From NCBI RefSeq assembly GCF_000247815.1, contig NC_021683.1, forward strand, positions 11,506,319-11,570,318: a DNA stretch of 64,000 nt. The letters run 5' to 3'. The first letter of the stretch is position 1. Each line of letters opens with the position of its first letter. The notes below the pieces were generated by a model. The model was not told the origin of the DNA. It saw only the letters and a program-made list of their open reading frames with translations, and searched no databases. This DNA is from Ficedula albicollis. Its lineage: Eukaryota; Chordata; Aves; Passeriformes; Muscicapidae. The translations under genes were made by a program, and so were the position numbers. Of the stretch, positions 14,679-26,220 are shown piece after piece.

Positions 14679-16185
14679 TTTGGTTTTGTTTCGTTTTTTT
14701 ACATTACTTATACAGAATGAATGACATCCTTTGATTCCATTTTCTCGTGAAGATCAATCATTAAAATGGAATAATGACATATTTAAAGATTCATTTGATT
14801 TGTGGGAGAATAGGATACCTGCTGATTGTATTTGAAGTGTTGGAGTTACTTGTAAATCTTTTGAACAAGTATTTATTCACAAATCAGTGATTCACTCCAC
14901 AGTAAGGAGGAGTGATCTCTCTTCATTTCATTTCTAGATCTGAGTTTCATGTCTTGGCCTGAAAACAGGTTTTACTGGAATGGTGCACAGAACATCATGA
15001 AATTATTACTTGTTGGGATGGAGTAGCAGAAGGTTTGGAGAATTAAAAAAAAACAAAAAACTGAAAAATACTTCACTTAAAATAAGCAAGCAAATGACTT
15101 ATTCTACCATATAGAATAGGAAATTGGATAATGATCTTCTAAAATTTGACAATATTGAGGACAAAATACTCCTTTTTTTTCTTTTTGTTCCCCCGAGGAA
15201 TAAATTAGCGAAGGAAAATAGCTAGTCGGTATGGTGCAATTTCTTCTATAAATACTTAGATAATTTTTATCATTATTTTACAAGTCTAAGGTGAAAGTAA
15301 GGTAAAATTACAGCAGTGAGCTTTTTCTCTGAACAGAAGCATTTATCTTCTATGTGTTGGTACCATGGCACTGTCTTCAGTGTTTCTAGGTGGGTTGTTT
15401 TCTGCAGTCACTGATGTGTCTGCCTTGGCTCACATTGAAATTTCAGTTCTGCATTGACTGAAGAGGAAGACAGAAAGTTCATCAGTAGTCCAGTTCTTCA
15501 CTTGATCCTAGCAAGAGGACCACCAAGAAACAAAATTTATGGAAAGATTGTGCCCATACACCGAAAGTTTCCAACTCTGTGCGTTTTAAACCGGGCCTAG
15601 TTATATCTTCAACACGTGTTTTCTATCACGAGCTTTACAAACTAGTATCAGTGCTTTTTCAGCTGAAACAGGAACTGAACTAAACTAATGCTTTAAAGCT
15701 CAGGAAACCAAATTATCAAGGATATAAATATCATTGAAAATTGCCTGCAGATGGTTTAGCCTGATGCTTTATTGGTGTTTGTGCTAGGCCAAATTATAGC
15801 AGCATAGGCAGTGTATTATGTGTATTAAGTAGTGTACTAATTTTTTTTTCCTGTCACAATGAATGTTGCTGGAAATGATACTCAAAATGATTTGATCCAT
15901 ATTAGAACATGAATAAATGGATAAAGCACATGCTATTTTTTTCTTCTAAAAGAAGAATCACTTTAATGCATAGCTCTTAAAAATGGTATACTGTTATAAT
16001 ACATAATATTATTTCTAAGCCAAAGTTGCAACTATAGGCTAATTCTGTAGTTGAAACTGAACCAATTTGACCCTGAAACGAATGCATTTCACAGCTTTAC
16101 ACCCTTTTCATTTATGCTTACAAAGAAATAAATGTTAGTTTGGCGTGGAATTTACATGGAAAATATGTATTTTGCAGAGTCTTGT
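14679..16185. other. AT-rich non-coding sequence, nothing recognised
   Basis: No exon, repeat family or RNA gene could be supported. Open frames are short and the base composition is uniform with the surroundings. Confidence 0.6.
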
Positions 16186-16355
16186 TTAGGTTGGTGAAGA
16201 ACTTTCACATCATCAAGTTCAACTGTTAACCCAGCACTGCACTTCCATATAGCTCCAGGGATAGTGACTCCATTAGTTCCCCGAGCAGCCTGTTTCAGGG
16301 CTTGACAACTTTTCCAGTGAATAATTTTTTCTTAATATCCAGTCTAAAATTTGTT
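16186..16355 (-). mobile_element. CR1 LINE 3'-end fragment, degraded
   Basis: The + strand reads as the reverse complement of an avian CR1 3' region. It starts with the 'reverse' tail (…CATCATCAAGTTCAACTG, then TTAACCCAGCACTGC). The segment GGGATAGTGACTCCATTAG, then CCGAGCAGCCTGTTTCAGGG and CTTGACAAC, follow in the usual order, and it ends near ATTTTTTCTTAATATCC. The element is therefore on the minus strand, 5'-truncated as usual for CR1, with many substitutions and no coding capacity. The match is from remembered family consensus, so the subfamily is not assigned. Confidence 0.85.
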
Positions 16356-18556
16356 TGGAGTGGAATTCATTGTTTGTGAATATGCGATTTCAAAAATAAA
16401 GTTGATTTTTCTCTTCTTTCAGTATCATTAATTGATATGGAATAATTTTTAAAGTTTATTAAAAATGTTTATTTTGTTTCCACATTTGAATTAATGGCTT
16501 TAGTTGCAGAAAAAGCAAAAATAATCAGTATCAAAAAATGAAGAAAAATATGCTCTTAAATAGAATGATATAAAATATAAAGTACATGAGCATGAGGTGG
16601 TAGGGGACTAGGAAGACTGTTTGAAATCCTTTTTAGGTTAGCAATTGTTGAAACCACAGAGGTGGTTCTCTTCTTTTGACAAGCATGTTTTCTTTATGTT
16701 TTCACACAGTCATTGCCTATATCATTAATATGGAGATTTTGTCAGAATATTTGTTTTCTTATACCTCTTTTGTGTTACATGGGTAGCCTTTTTGTTTTGT
16801 TTCATTTTCTGTATAATGGGTATTCAAATTCCTTATTAATTTTTGGAAGATATACCTGCTAATATGTGTAAAATTTTGGAATAAAAGCAGGATAGAGAAT
16901 TGTTATTTCAGCTTCTGAACCCCATCATTATTTACTTGCATGTTTAAGCCTCTAAATCAGTTAACAGGACACATTTCTGGCCATTCATTTAACTTTTTGT
17001 AACTGTGTCGTAGTTTTTTTTTATTATTCTTTCACTGTTGCCTTTTGGCATTTTAAGAGTGTAGAAATTGCAGTTGTGTAGTGAAACTTCCCTGATTCCT
17101 CATGCCAGACTGTAGTTGAAGTGTAGAGACCTGGAGGTAGAGTGTGTGCTCTTCTGACAAGTGTCAGGACAGACATGTGCGAAGAATGGAGGAATCCATT
17201 CTTCCAACAGTCACCCTGCTGTGATAACAACAAGAGTGAACAGCTTTATGCAAGAGGTTTCCAGCCTGATCCTGACAGGTGCATCATTTCTTGGTGGGAA
17301 ATGATTGTTATTCCAAGGAACAGACTATATGAAGTCATTGTTCCCCAAAGTAACAAAATCTGTGCCTCCATGTTTTAGAATAGAGCATGTGTACAGTGTA
17401 AACTTCACTGTAATATACTGAATTCATGCACAAAGTTTTCTACTTGCTGCTTCAAAACATTGATCTCTGGAATAAAAAAAAAAAATGGATCAAATGTGCC
17501 TATATAAGAGCTTCTGTCCAGTTGCTTTAAATTACCTGCTAGTGCCTTTAAGTGTTGTTTTTAAAACAAAAATAAGTAATCATTCAGGCTTTCATTGTAA
17601 AACATGTTTTATAGCTTAAAGCACTTAATGTTTTTTCACTTTTCTTTTGACAAACTGATTTCATTTAGTTCTCTATTCTTTCCTGTAGTGCCTAGTAATT
17701 ATCTTCTCACATGGTGCTTTTTAACAGGATGTTAAAATTTCTTCCTATTCAGTAGATTTGGAATTCCTTCAAGGATGTGTGTACACATACCTTGTATTAC
17801 AGAAAAGAAATGTGGAAATCAGCTAGAGAGAAAGTCTGGAATCCTAGAGAGAAATGTAGGAGAGTAATGCTACCCATAGCTTTATTCATGTATTCATATT
17901 TGGTGTAAGATATCCTTTCCTGTAGCCTTAGATGTAACCTAACTTGATGTTACATATTTGAAATTATGCCTTTTTTACATTTTTACATTGTAAAGCTCAC
18001 AGACATTCACGGCTTGAACAATATTGCCAAGACATACCGAATGTTAGCTCTAAATTCCTGTCATTTTGTCAGTCTTGGTGTTTTTGGCCCTAGCACAAGC
18101 CACTAACTCAAGCCAGCTCCAACACAATACTGGAATTATGTGTTTGAAAGGAAAACCATACTTGGAGGCAATGGGTGTAATTTAAGTTCACAGAAGAAAA
18201 CCATGTATTTTGTGTAGTTGTTTGTATAGCCATATAAACAAGAACTATACCATTGGGGTGGTAGGAGGGGGAACAAAAATGAAACATTTCTGTAAGCCTG
18301 TGGATCTATGGCAACAACTTCTCTGTCCTTCTAGTACAACTAAATAATTCTAAAGATGAAGGAAAGATTTAAAAGTGAGGGTCTTGGGCTATTCTTGTGA
18401 TGGAAAATGCTGAATTTAATTGATAAAGAGTTCTTGTTTATGCAGCAGAAGAATAAAAAACAGAATGCAGTTTAGTCTTTTTTCCATTTTTAAAGTTGAT
18501 TTTTAATCCTTTTTTAATGCAATCTTTTCTTTGTGTGTTTACCCTAAAATTTACAG
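16356..18556. other. AT-rich non-coding sequence, nothing recognised
   Basis: About 2.2 kb with no supportable gene. Two overlapping short open frames on opposite strands near 17024-17378 (69 and 78 codons) have no recognisable domain or splice context. The final 80 bases are pyrimidine-rich and lead into the candidate exon at 18557. Confidence 0.55.
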
Positions 18557-18664
18557 TGCTCAGTGATACCCCAGATGAGCAGGAACTTGAATGTGAAGAT
18601 ACTGATTTTGCCGAATCTGTTTGAAAAAAGAAGCAAAGAAATGCCACTGAACAAGACATTGATG
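18557..18664 (+). pseudogene. Candidate exon of an unrecognised transcript, possibly decayed
   Basis: A T-rich tract and TTACAG precede this 108-base segment, and a textbook donor (G|GTGAGT) follows at 18665. Two readings are possible. One frame is open for all 36 codons. The other has a strikingly acidic, coding-like composition (LSDTPDEQELECEDTDFAES) but hits TGA at 18621-18623, then reads on as basic and acidic residues to the donor. In that second frame the segment splices in phase to the candidate exon at 22025. A decayed coding exon would explain this, as would a non-coding exon or coincidence. I do not recognise the protein family. Confidence 0.3.
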
Positions 18665-21600
18665 GTGAGTTTTAGAGACCACTTTCTTGTAAACTTTTAT
18701 AGCTTAAAAACTATTTGTCAAATTTCTCTTTTTTTCTACAAGATTTACTGTGAAAGTAGTTGTTTGACATTGTGTCAAAAAGAAATTCTTTAATATTAAC
18801 TAAAGGCTTCCATATTTGTTTGCAAAAGACTGCAGAAACTATTACTGTCATTCCTTAAAATATGTATCAAAGAACCAAAACCAAACAGCATCCCCAGCTC
18901 GTAGTAATTAGTTTATTAAACCTAAGAACTTTAAGGACATGTCTGCTTCCTGTAATTCTCTATTTTGTTCAACATACTTCATTGTAATAGGACTATATAT
19001 TTTTGTTAAAATTTATGTCAGTAATTCTGTATTGCTGATGTCTGTATCTTATTTAAAGTTTCAGTATAAACCCTAGAGTAGTTCCAGCTTTTGTGTCTTC
19101 CATATGAAACTGTATCCAAGACTGTGAAATACTGGGGGGGTTGGTTAGGGGTCAGTTCACTGTGAGCACCCCTCTGAAAAAGCCTGTGCCCAGCCCTTCA
19201 CTATGACTCCCCAACACAAGGGGAGGTGAGTAGGAGCTGTGGAATCTTCCCTTTCCTGGGCCATTGGAGAGTGTTTTTATAGTGCTCATAAGAAGACTTG
19301 AGAAGGTTACTCAGTCCTCTCACAGACAGTGAAGGAAAATATTCTCCTTGCTTAGAGTTTCATGTTGCCTGTGGTAGCAGGGTCACGGTTACCAATGGTG
19401 CATTTTTCTTCTCCCTCTCCATTTCAATCCTCTTTCCTATTGTGGTGAAGCTCAGAGAAGAAGCTGAGAGTATCTTTGTGATAAAGCAGTCCCTCTGTGG
19501 TTGCATGAACCAGCTCCAAGCCTGGACACAGTGCACATAAGTTACCCTTTGCAGAGCAGGAATTCCAGTTAGCCCTACTGAAATGCCAGGCCAGTGTGAC
19601 TTTGGTACCTCTACTGTTGGGGGTAATTACCAAAGCTTGAGCTATGGAGAGCTGAGTATTGAGGGGAAGAAACAGGCTTTCTTACCATTTCCATTATCAT
19701 GCATAATCTGCATCCATGCAGTAGCTAAAATACTCAAGAGTATAAATACTCAAAGTTCAAGGAACACCATAAGGTAATGCAAAGAATCAAATCTCCATGC
19801 CCTGGAAAAATAATTCACAGATTTGATGCACTTCTTAATGTGGCTGAACAGTTAAGCTTTTCTGCACCCATAATTTTTCTCCAAGTAGTTGTACAAAAGC
19901 ACATCTCCTCCAAAAGTTATTTTGTAGTCTCTCACTGGAAAATTGTTTTTGTTCTATATTTTAAGGCAACAGTTCCCATTATCACTATTCCTATTTAATA
20001 AGACTTATTAGTGATACAAATATAATTTTTTACCCTTGAAAGTCACCTTTGACACAACTCTTAAAAATCCTAATCACCATCTGAGAGAATTATTATGACA
20101 GGAAGGACTTTTGGAAGAAAGGTTTTTGTTACTAGCTATTGTTCTGTCAAAAGCTAATCATTATTATGTAATGACAGCTACTTCAATATTGAGGAGTATT
20201 TCTTCCCCTAATCATGATACATTTGAACTAATTTTTACTTTATGTGCATTATATCTATTAAAGTGATAGTAATAGCTAAAAATGCTTTTATTGTTTTTCT
20301 TATCCACACTTCTGCCCATTCCTACAGATGCTATACAGTTATGTTGCATCCGTAACATATAACACTGCATATTTTCTGAAAATTCAGACATTTCAGAGAA
20401 CTGAAATTAATTTTGCATTAACGAATGTCAGATGATGGCAGAAGATTTTCTTGGAAAAATTTATTGGAAAAGGATCTATTCTTGAGATCTGGACATCAAC
20501 TTCTATTAAATGTAATGGCATGATAAACAGAATTCCTGAGTAATGTACACATTCTCTGAGATGGATATTAGTTTGAGGGAAAAAGAATAAACTTAGATGC
20601 AGAAAACTTCATGGGACACTGCCATGTGAAGATGTAGTCATTCTCAGATACCATGAGCTTCATTCACTCTATTTGAGGACTGCAAGCATGGATCTTTTTC
20701 ATATCTTGTTCCTTTCATTGCTGATTGTGTGGAAGTGGCATCCATGAAATTTGTAGCCATAAGTGCATGACTAAGCAAGAGGATGGATGAGAAAGAGACT
20801 CTATAGTCAAAACATCTAACAGTAAGTCTCAGAGATAATATGAAAACTGATAAAATAGGGTTAATGTTATGATATCATGAATTACAGTTATCCTGTTGTT
20901 CTTACAGTAAAAATAATACTGTCCTCTGAAGTCTGCTCTGACAGTTCACTGGGTGATTTTTTCAAGAATATGCAAAATATTTTGGATCTCAAAGAAGAAC
21001 ATCCAATCTGTCCTATAATAGCTCTTTCAGCAGGGTAAATGGTGGAAGGTTTATCCTGTTTTTTCCCTTCTCTAAACCTCTTCTGAGCTGTCCCAGCAGC
21101 CAGGCAGTTGCAACATGAAGCATCATTGCATGTTCCAGAGTACTTATCCTAATTAATAGAATAAATACATAACCTTGCTATTTGTCAAGCTGTGTAATTT
21201 GCTTTGAAAAGATATGCTGTCAAGATTATTTGTTTTTATTCAAATTCTTTCTAGAGTCATGTTAGGCAGCCTCATTGCTTTTTGTGCAGGACTGGGAAAG
21301 AGCCTCATTTTTGACTTAGCAGCATGTTTTAATCACAGCAGCAGAAATTCTGGCCCTCTGGGCTTACTTAGATATTGTAAAAGAGTGCAGTTTTAAATCA
21401 TGTCAGCTAATTTCTGTAACATAGAAATTTTAAATACTACTTTAAAACCCACATGCACAAAGAAGAAGGTAGTTAGTTTAGTCTAGGGGAATTATCATCT
21501 TTGCTCATACTACACTATTTTACAACACACAGAAGCTTAGAATTTTAAATAATTTTGCATTGCACAAACTGGAAAGAACAACTTGCTATTTAAATACTAA

Positions 21601-22024
21601 TAATTGTCCAGGTTGACTTGGACCCATCATACATACAGTATAGAAAATGCATTAATTGGTATATTTTTTACTTAAAATTATTTCTGACTATGCATATATT
21701 TCTTTCAATAGAGCTTGGAACACCTTTATTTACACATTGTGAAAAATATTAATTTATATAAGCAATTATTATATGACTAGTTTTGTTTATTTCAGAGTTA
21801 ATTCCAGCCCTGATACTTTCATTGATGTACATTCTAGTTCTTAGCGTACTCAGTTTCCAGTAGGCTGAGTATCTGAAAAGTAAAATTCCTTTATTATTTG
21901 TTTACTTTTTTTTTTTCTTTTTATGTATACTAGGAGCTGTTTAATCTGTCCAAATGCTAAGGAAGAACAAAAGTGAAACCTTAAATGAAATTGCTAATGC
22001 TGTTTTATAATGTTTCCTCTCTAG
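18665..22024. other. Putative intron or intergenic DNA
   Basis: About 3.4 kb between the candidate exons at 18557 and 22025. It contains no transposon I recognise. Open frames at 19298-19540 (+) and 19424-19633 (-) overlap on opposite strands, lie in slightly GC-richer DNA (19130-19560) and look like chance openings. The last 20 bases are a pyrimidine-containing tract ending CTCTCTAG. Confidence 0.4.
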
Positions 22025-22490
22025 TTTTTGATTCACAAGATGATAGTGCAGTAATTGGAAAGCTCAAAGGAACAGTGGAAGCCCTCCATGCGCTGCCCTC
22101 AGTTGAGAGGGGAATGCAAAGATGACTACGAGGCATGAAAGGAAGTTTGCCTACAGAAGATCCTTCTCCCAGTGTAAATACATGGTTGATAGTGCATCAA
22201 AGATGAGATCTTTGTAATTCCTACAGTATATTTAATGTATAATTTATATGAAAAGGACGCTTGATTTGTAGTTGTAAAGTTTTGTATACTTTTCAGTCTG
22301 TTTGTTTTTATATTTCCCCCCTAGGCTAAGAATATCTCCACAATGGACAACGTCTTGTAAATAATTAATACCTACATGATTTAGCAATGTGCTTTATTTG
22401 CATTTTTAAGATTTTTTCCTACATAAAACAGTAATAAAAATGCAAGTCAAAATTTTAATTTTTAATAAAAAGACCATAAGCCTTAGAAAA
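22025..22490 (+). pseudogene. Candidate terminal exon with 3'UTR-like sequence
   Basis: The acceptor TTTCCTCTCTAG ends at 22024. Joined to the exon at 18557 in the same phase, the frame continues as VFDSQDDSAVIGKLKGTVEA and on to VERGMQR, with TGA at 22123-22125. After the stop the sequence turns AT-rich and holds two exact Pumilio-type TGTAAATA motifs (22173-22180 and 22356-22363) and two AATAAA signals (22433-22438 and 22464-22469). That order is typical of a last exon and 3'UTR. However, the upstream exon has an in-frame stop in this reading, so the transcript would be non-coding or a pseudogene unless the splicing differs. The family is unknown and all of this is inference from sequence texture. 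Confidence 0.3.
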
Positions 22491-23700
22491 CTGATTAAAA
22501 ATACTTTTATGTTATCCCTAATCACCCTGCTAAATGGAATGCCTGTGATTAGCCTCATTAAGAATTTTATACTGTGAAGATTTTATTAAAAGCAATATAT
22601 GAAAATTACTTGGATTAATGTGTTAATCTGCCTCTTTAAAATGCTAATATCCATTTTATGCACATTAAATCTCAGTATGTGTTTTCTTTGATGCATGCAG
22701 TTCCTATCAATTAAATATAAAAAATTAGGCTAGTTGCAGGACTTATTGAATTACTGCAACCTTTTTTTAAATAACTTTTACCCTTCTACTAACATTATAA
22801 TCAGCTGTTTATGGTTACCATAATTTGAAGTAGGGGGAGGGCAGGCGCAATCATTTTCTGTACAGTAGATGATTTACTTGCAGCCAACATCTGTCAAAGC
22901 ACAAAAAGAAGCCATGCAGTATCAGATTTTGCTTCACCTACTTTGGGCTTTAGGGATGGACAACTGTTTTCATTTGGGTTTTGTCACTTTTAGAACTTAC
23001 ATCAAACATATACAATAAATTGTTGTATCTGAATAACTACTGTCTAGTGTGGAAAGTTAATTTTACAGCTTTTAACCAATCTCAGTGAAGGATCTAATTG
23101 ATATTTTTAATGGAGCTGTGAATCAATGCTGCAAAAGGATTGTCTCGTGAGAACGAGGATATAATACATTTCATTTTTTAATTTACTTTTTTTTATTTGT
23201 CATTTTCTTCAAAGGATTTTATAGACTGTGGATTTCCACTGTTTGCAAACAGGCTATGTTTCTTCATAAGCATATGTAAAGTATTCAGAGAGATAAGTAA
23301 TTTATTAAAATCTACCTAATTTGCCGTGATATATTAAATCTCTGCTTCAGTGATCACAGACCATTTCATTTAGAGAATTAGGCATTCCCTCTTTGTGTGA
23401 TTAAAGCTCTGGAAAATGAGTTCTTTGCTCCTATTTGTGAACATTCAAAGCCTGCTAATGGCAAGAAGATGGAATAGATTATGAGACAATTCATTACAGT
23501 TCAACAGAAAAAAAACGTGCTATAATGCAGAAATGCAAGTATGAATATCTGCATATAGTTTGAACCATCTGTGCTCTAATGGCTTCAGTAATGGCTCTTC
23601 GTCTTCAGTAGGCTTTGAAATGACATCCATACAATATTAATTTGTTGATGTACATTATGAGGCCAATGGAATGAATATATTCTGACCACAGAAATCTCTG
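22490..23700. promoter_or_regulatory. Possible conserved non-coding (enhancer-like) block
   Basis: The stretch is free of transposons and simple repeats and is dense in homeodomain-type cores: TAATC and GATTA near 22520-22550, a GGATTA bicoid/OTX-type core at 22612-22617, and TTAATC around 22622-22630. This texture is typical of conserved developmental enhancers in gene deserts. Conservation itself cannot be seen from one sequence, and AT-rich DNA contains TAAT cores by chance, so this is a weak call. Confidence 0.25.
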
Positions 23701-25613
23701 AATTCCAACATGGTCTGCTGCTTGACTCCATTTTAGGACCCACCATCTTCAGTAGTACTTCTCATCCAGACTTAGCCAATCCTCACAGCATTTCATTCCT
23801 CTGGAACTTTAGGAGACCACAGACAGCTGCATTCCTAAACCCCTCCATTCTTCAGTTAATGGCCATATGTTTGTTGTCATTTGGGCTGGCACTTAGTTTG
23901 TCGTTTTGGCCACTATTTCTAGCTTTTTTTGGCTCTGTGCATCTATATTGTCAATAAGACTGTTATTATACATTACAATAATTTGAAACAGCCAGATTCA
24001 ACACTGAGATTAACTGAGTGGCTTTTTAGAAATTTAGTTGTGGTATTCTGTCAGGAGGTTCTTATTATTCTTCTAATACTTTGCAAACCAAACTAAATAT
24101 CCTGCACATAAACAAAGAAGTGAATTGTATTAAGTTTTTGTGTGTGACTCTTTACTGACTTGCAGGAGAACTATGTTAACTGGTGCTTGTTTTCTTCTGA
24201 AATAAACCATGTGGTAAAATTAGAAAATCAGTGATGTTCATCTCACTTAAACATTTACAGTAACACCCTTAACACTTAATCTCCACCATCTGAAGTTGGA
24301 AACTTAGAAACCAAGCGTTCATATATTCATTAAACACAGATCTCTTCAGTAAGTTACTGCAAAATATTCCAGTTGACATTTGGTTACATTGTGTTAACTG
24401 TTCTCAGTGACTCCAACATTAACATGTATAATTTGCCTCAGGTTCCTAGACGTATTTCTTGGTAAAGCTCACTGTTACTCAGTTTCTGATTTTAAAAAAA
24501 TAATCCCAATTTCTATTCATGTTTATTGCTAAAACAGATATAATATTCAGCAAGGATTTTCCCAACAGATGGATTGTATTATCTTATGCAACATAAACAT
24601 GTGATCATACCAGAAAGTTTTGTTCTTGCATTAAGTAGTCTGTATTTCCAAAATGCTCTTAAATCTTAATTCTAAATGCTACATTGTGCAGGGAAAGTGG
24701 AAAATGTAACCCAGTACTATTTTGTCTAGATTTTAGCAATGAATAGCTTGAAGAAACCTTGCCTCTATGTAATCTCTAGGCTAAGATGCAAAGGAACCAT
24801 ATTAAAGCTGGGTATTACCATGCTTTAAAATTTTACATACGATTAACATACACTTTTGTGGAATAGATGAATTTTTACTATGGCATAACTTGGTCGCCAC
24901 AATGGTTCTACATAAGATGAAATGACAGTGTCAAATGATCAGTTTAGTTATTATCTCTTTTCCCATTTATCAGTACAGTTTGTAGCTTTTTTATGATACC
25001 TTCTGGTGTGATATGATAACTGTTGTTTTCCAGTTTCCCAGGAATGTTGATCGAGACAGAAAAATTTTTAGCTCAAACTTTATCTGTTGTAAATGTTGCT
25101 TTTAACCTTTTATAACGTTACCTAGGAACAGAAGTTATAAGAGTAAATACATCATGAACCAGGTAACAGCTCTGTGAATCTTGCTGTAGAGTAAGTCAAA
25201 GCTTATCTCATTATATAAGAGTAGATATAACATGACAAACTGTGGGACTTGTTTCGTAGATCAATATTAAAGTTAATAGTAATATTGCTTTAAAATGCTT
25301 TTTATTATTTTAAGTCACAGTGAGACATTGTCATAGTTCAAGAAGTCTCCAAACATATCAAGACTAAATATTAGCTGCTAAATTTAATTTTGCTGTTTTG
25401 TGTTAGAACTGAGAAATAAATTGAAATACAGGTTTAAAAATGTGCAACAAACTGTATTTCATATTTCAGAACCAAAGAAATATTAAGTGTTTTAATTACA
25501 GACAGATCTTTCTGCAGGTGTTAACAGTGACTTACCCATCAGTTTTGTGAGATATTCCAAAAGATAATAAATATTTTTATATGACTTCACCTACATTACT
25601 GTTTATGTTATAG
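23701..25613. other. AT-rich non-coding sequence, nothing recognised
   Basis: No exon or repeat family supported. It lies between the candidate exons at 22025 and 25614 and could be intron or intergenic DNA. Confidence 0.5.
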
Positions 25614-25700
25614 CTCTTAGCAATTGGACTAGATCCCAATCCTGCAACTGATACTGAATTGGAAGAAATGTATGAAATTAATTGCAGAATATGAATTCAG
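25614..25700 (+). pseudogene. Candidate 87-base exon, unrecognised
   Basis: TTATAG precedes the segment and CAG|GTTAGT follows at 25701. One frame gives LLAIGLDPNPATDTELEEMY and on to EINCRI before TGA at 25692-25694, three codons short of the donor. The composition is coding-like (Pro, Asp and Glu rich) compared with the hydrophobic output of random AT-rich DNA. The upstream tract is a poor pyrimidine run. No family recognised. Confidence 0.2.
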
Positions 25701-25914
25701 GTTAGTACGTTAGTATGCACATGATAAAAATTTGCTTTTGGCACAGGAAGCGCCATGTGCACTGCTTTTTGCTTTTTGTTTCTTTTTGGTATTCATGACC
25801 AATTTTAATTCTTTTTCCATCTTTTAAAATGGGACAACACAACTTCTGAGGAACTTGAATCATTCATCTGCAGCTTTTAGAAGCATTTTAAAAGTGTGTT
25901 GTTTTGTTTTTAAG

Positions 25915-26021
25915 GTCCTTGCTGAATCACACTTCAAGCACTCAGCATCTGGTAGCATCAAAGTCTAACGCAGTCCTAGCAAGATTTCATCTCCAACAAG
26001 AGCTGCTTGTAAATGATCAGG
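25915..26021 (+). other. Candidate exon, open in one frame
   Basis: A T-rich tract ending TTTTTAAG leads in, and a donor-like CAG|GTACCA lies at the right edge. One + frame is open across it and continues to a stop at 26099-26101, reading SKSNAVLARFHLQQELLVND in its middle. It has polar, coding-like residues but no domain I know. Its phase relation to the segment at 25614 is ambiguous because that frame already stops. A CR1 fragment begins just after the open frame ends. Confidence 0.2.
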
Positions 26022-26107
26022 TACCAGCTGAGGATACTTTGTCTGTGGAAATAAGCAATTACAAACCTTTGGACAGAAATGCTAATGGGTCTCAGTGGTA
26101 GTAGTTC

Positions 26108-26220
26108 TGTCACAATACTATGTTAGGATAGGACCATTCAGGTTAGGGGAGCTCAGGTGGTCTCTATTCCAGCCTCCTGCAGGGTTAGGGGTATCCAGTG
26201 TGGGCTCAGGGAACAGTTTC
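26108..26220 (-). mobile_element. CR1 LINE 3'-end fragment, highly degraded
   Basis: The + strand shows the reverse-complement order of a CR1 tail: a CACAATACTA stretch (compare the usual CACAGAATCA), then GACCATTCAGGTTAGG, then a GGTCTCTATTCCAGCCTCCTGC-like region, as in 'ggtctctagtccaacctcctgc' of avian CR1. Downstream similarity is lost within about 100 bases, so the right edge is approximate. It is an old 5'-truncated copy with no coding capacity. Confidence 0.65.
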
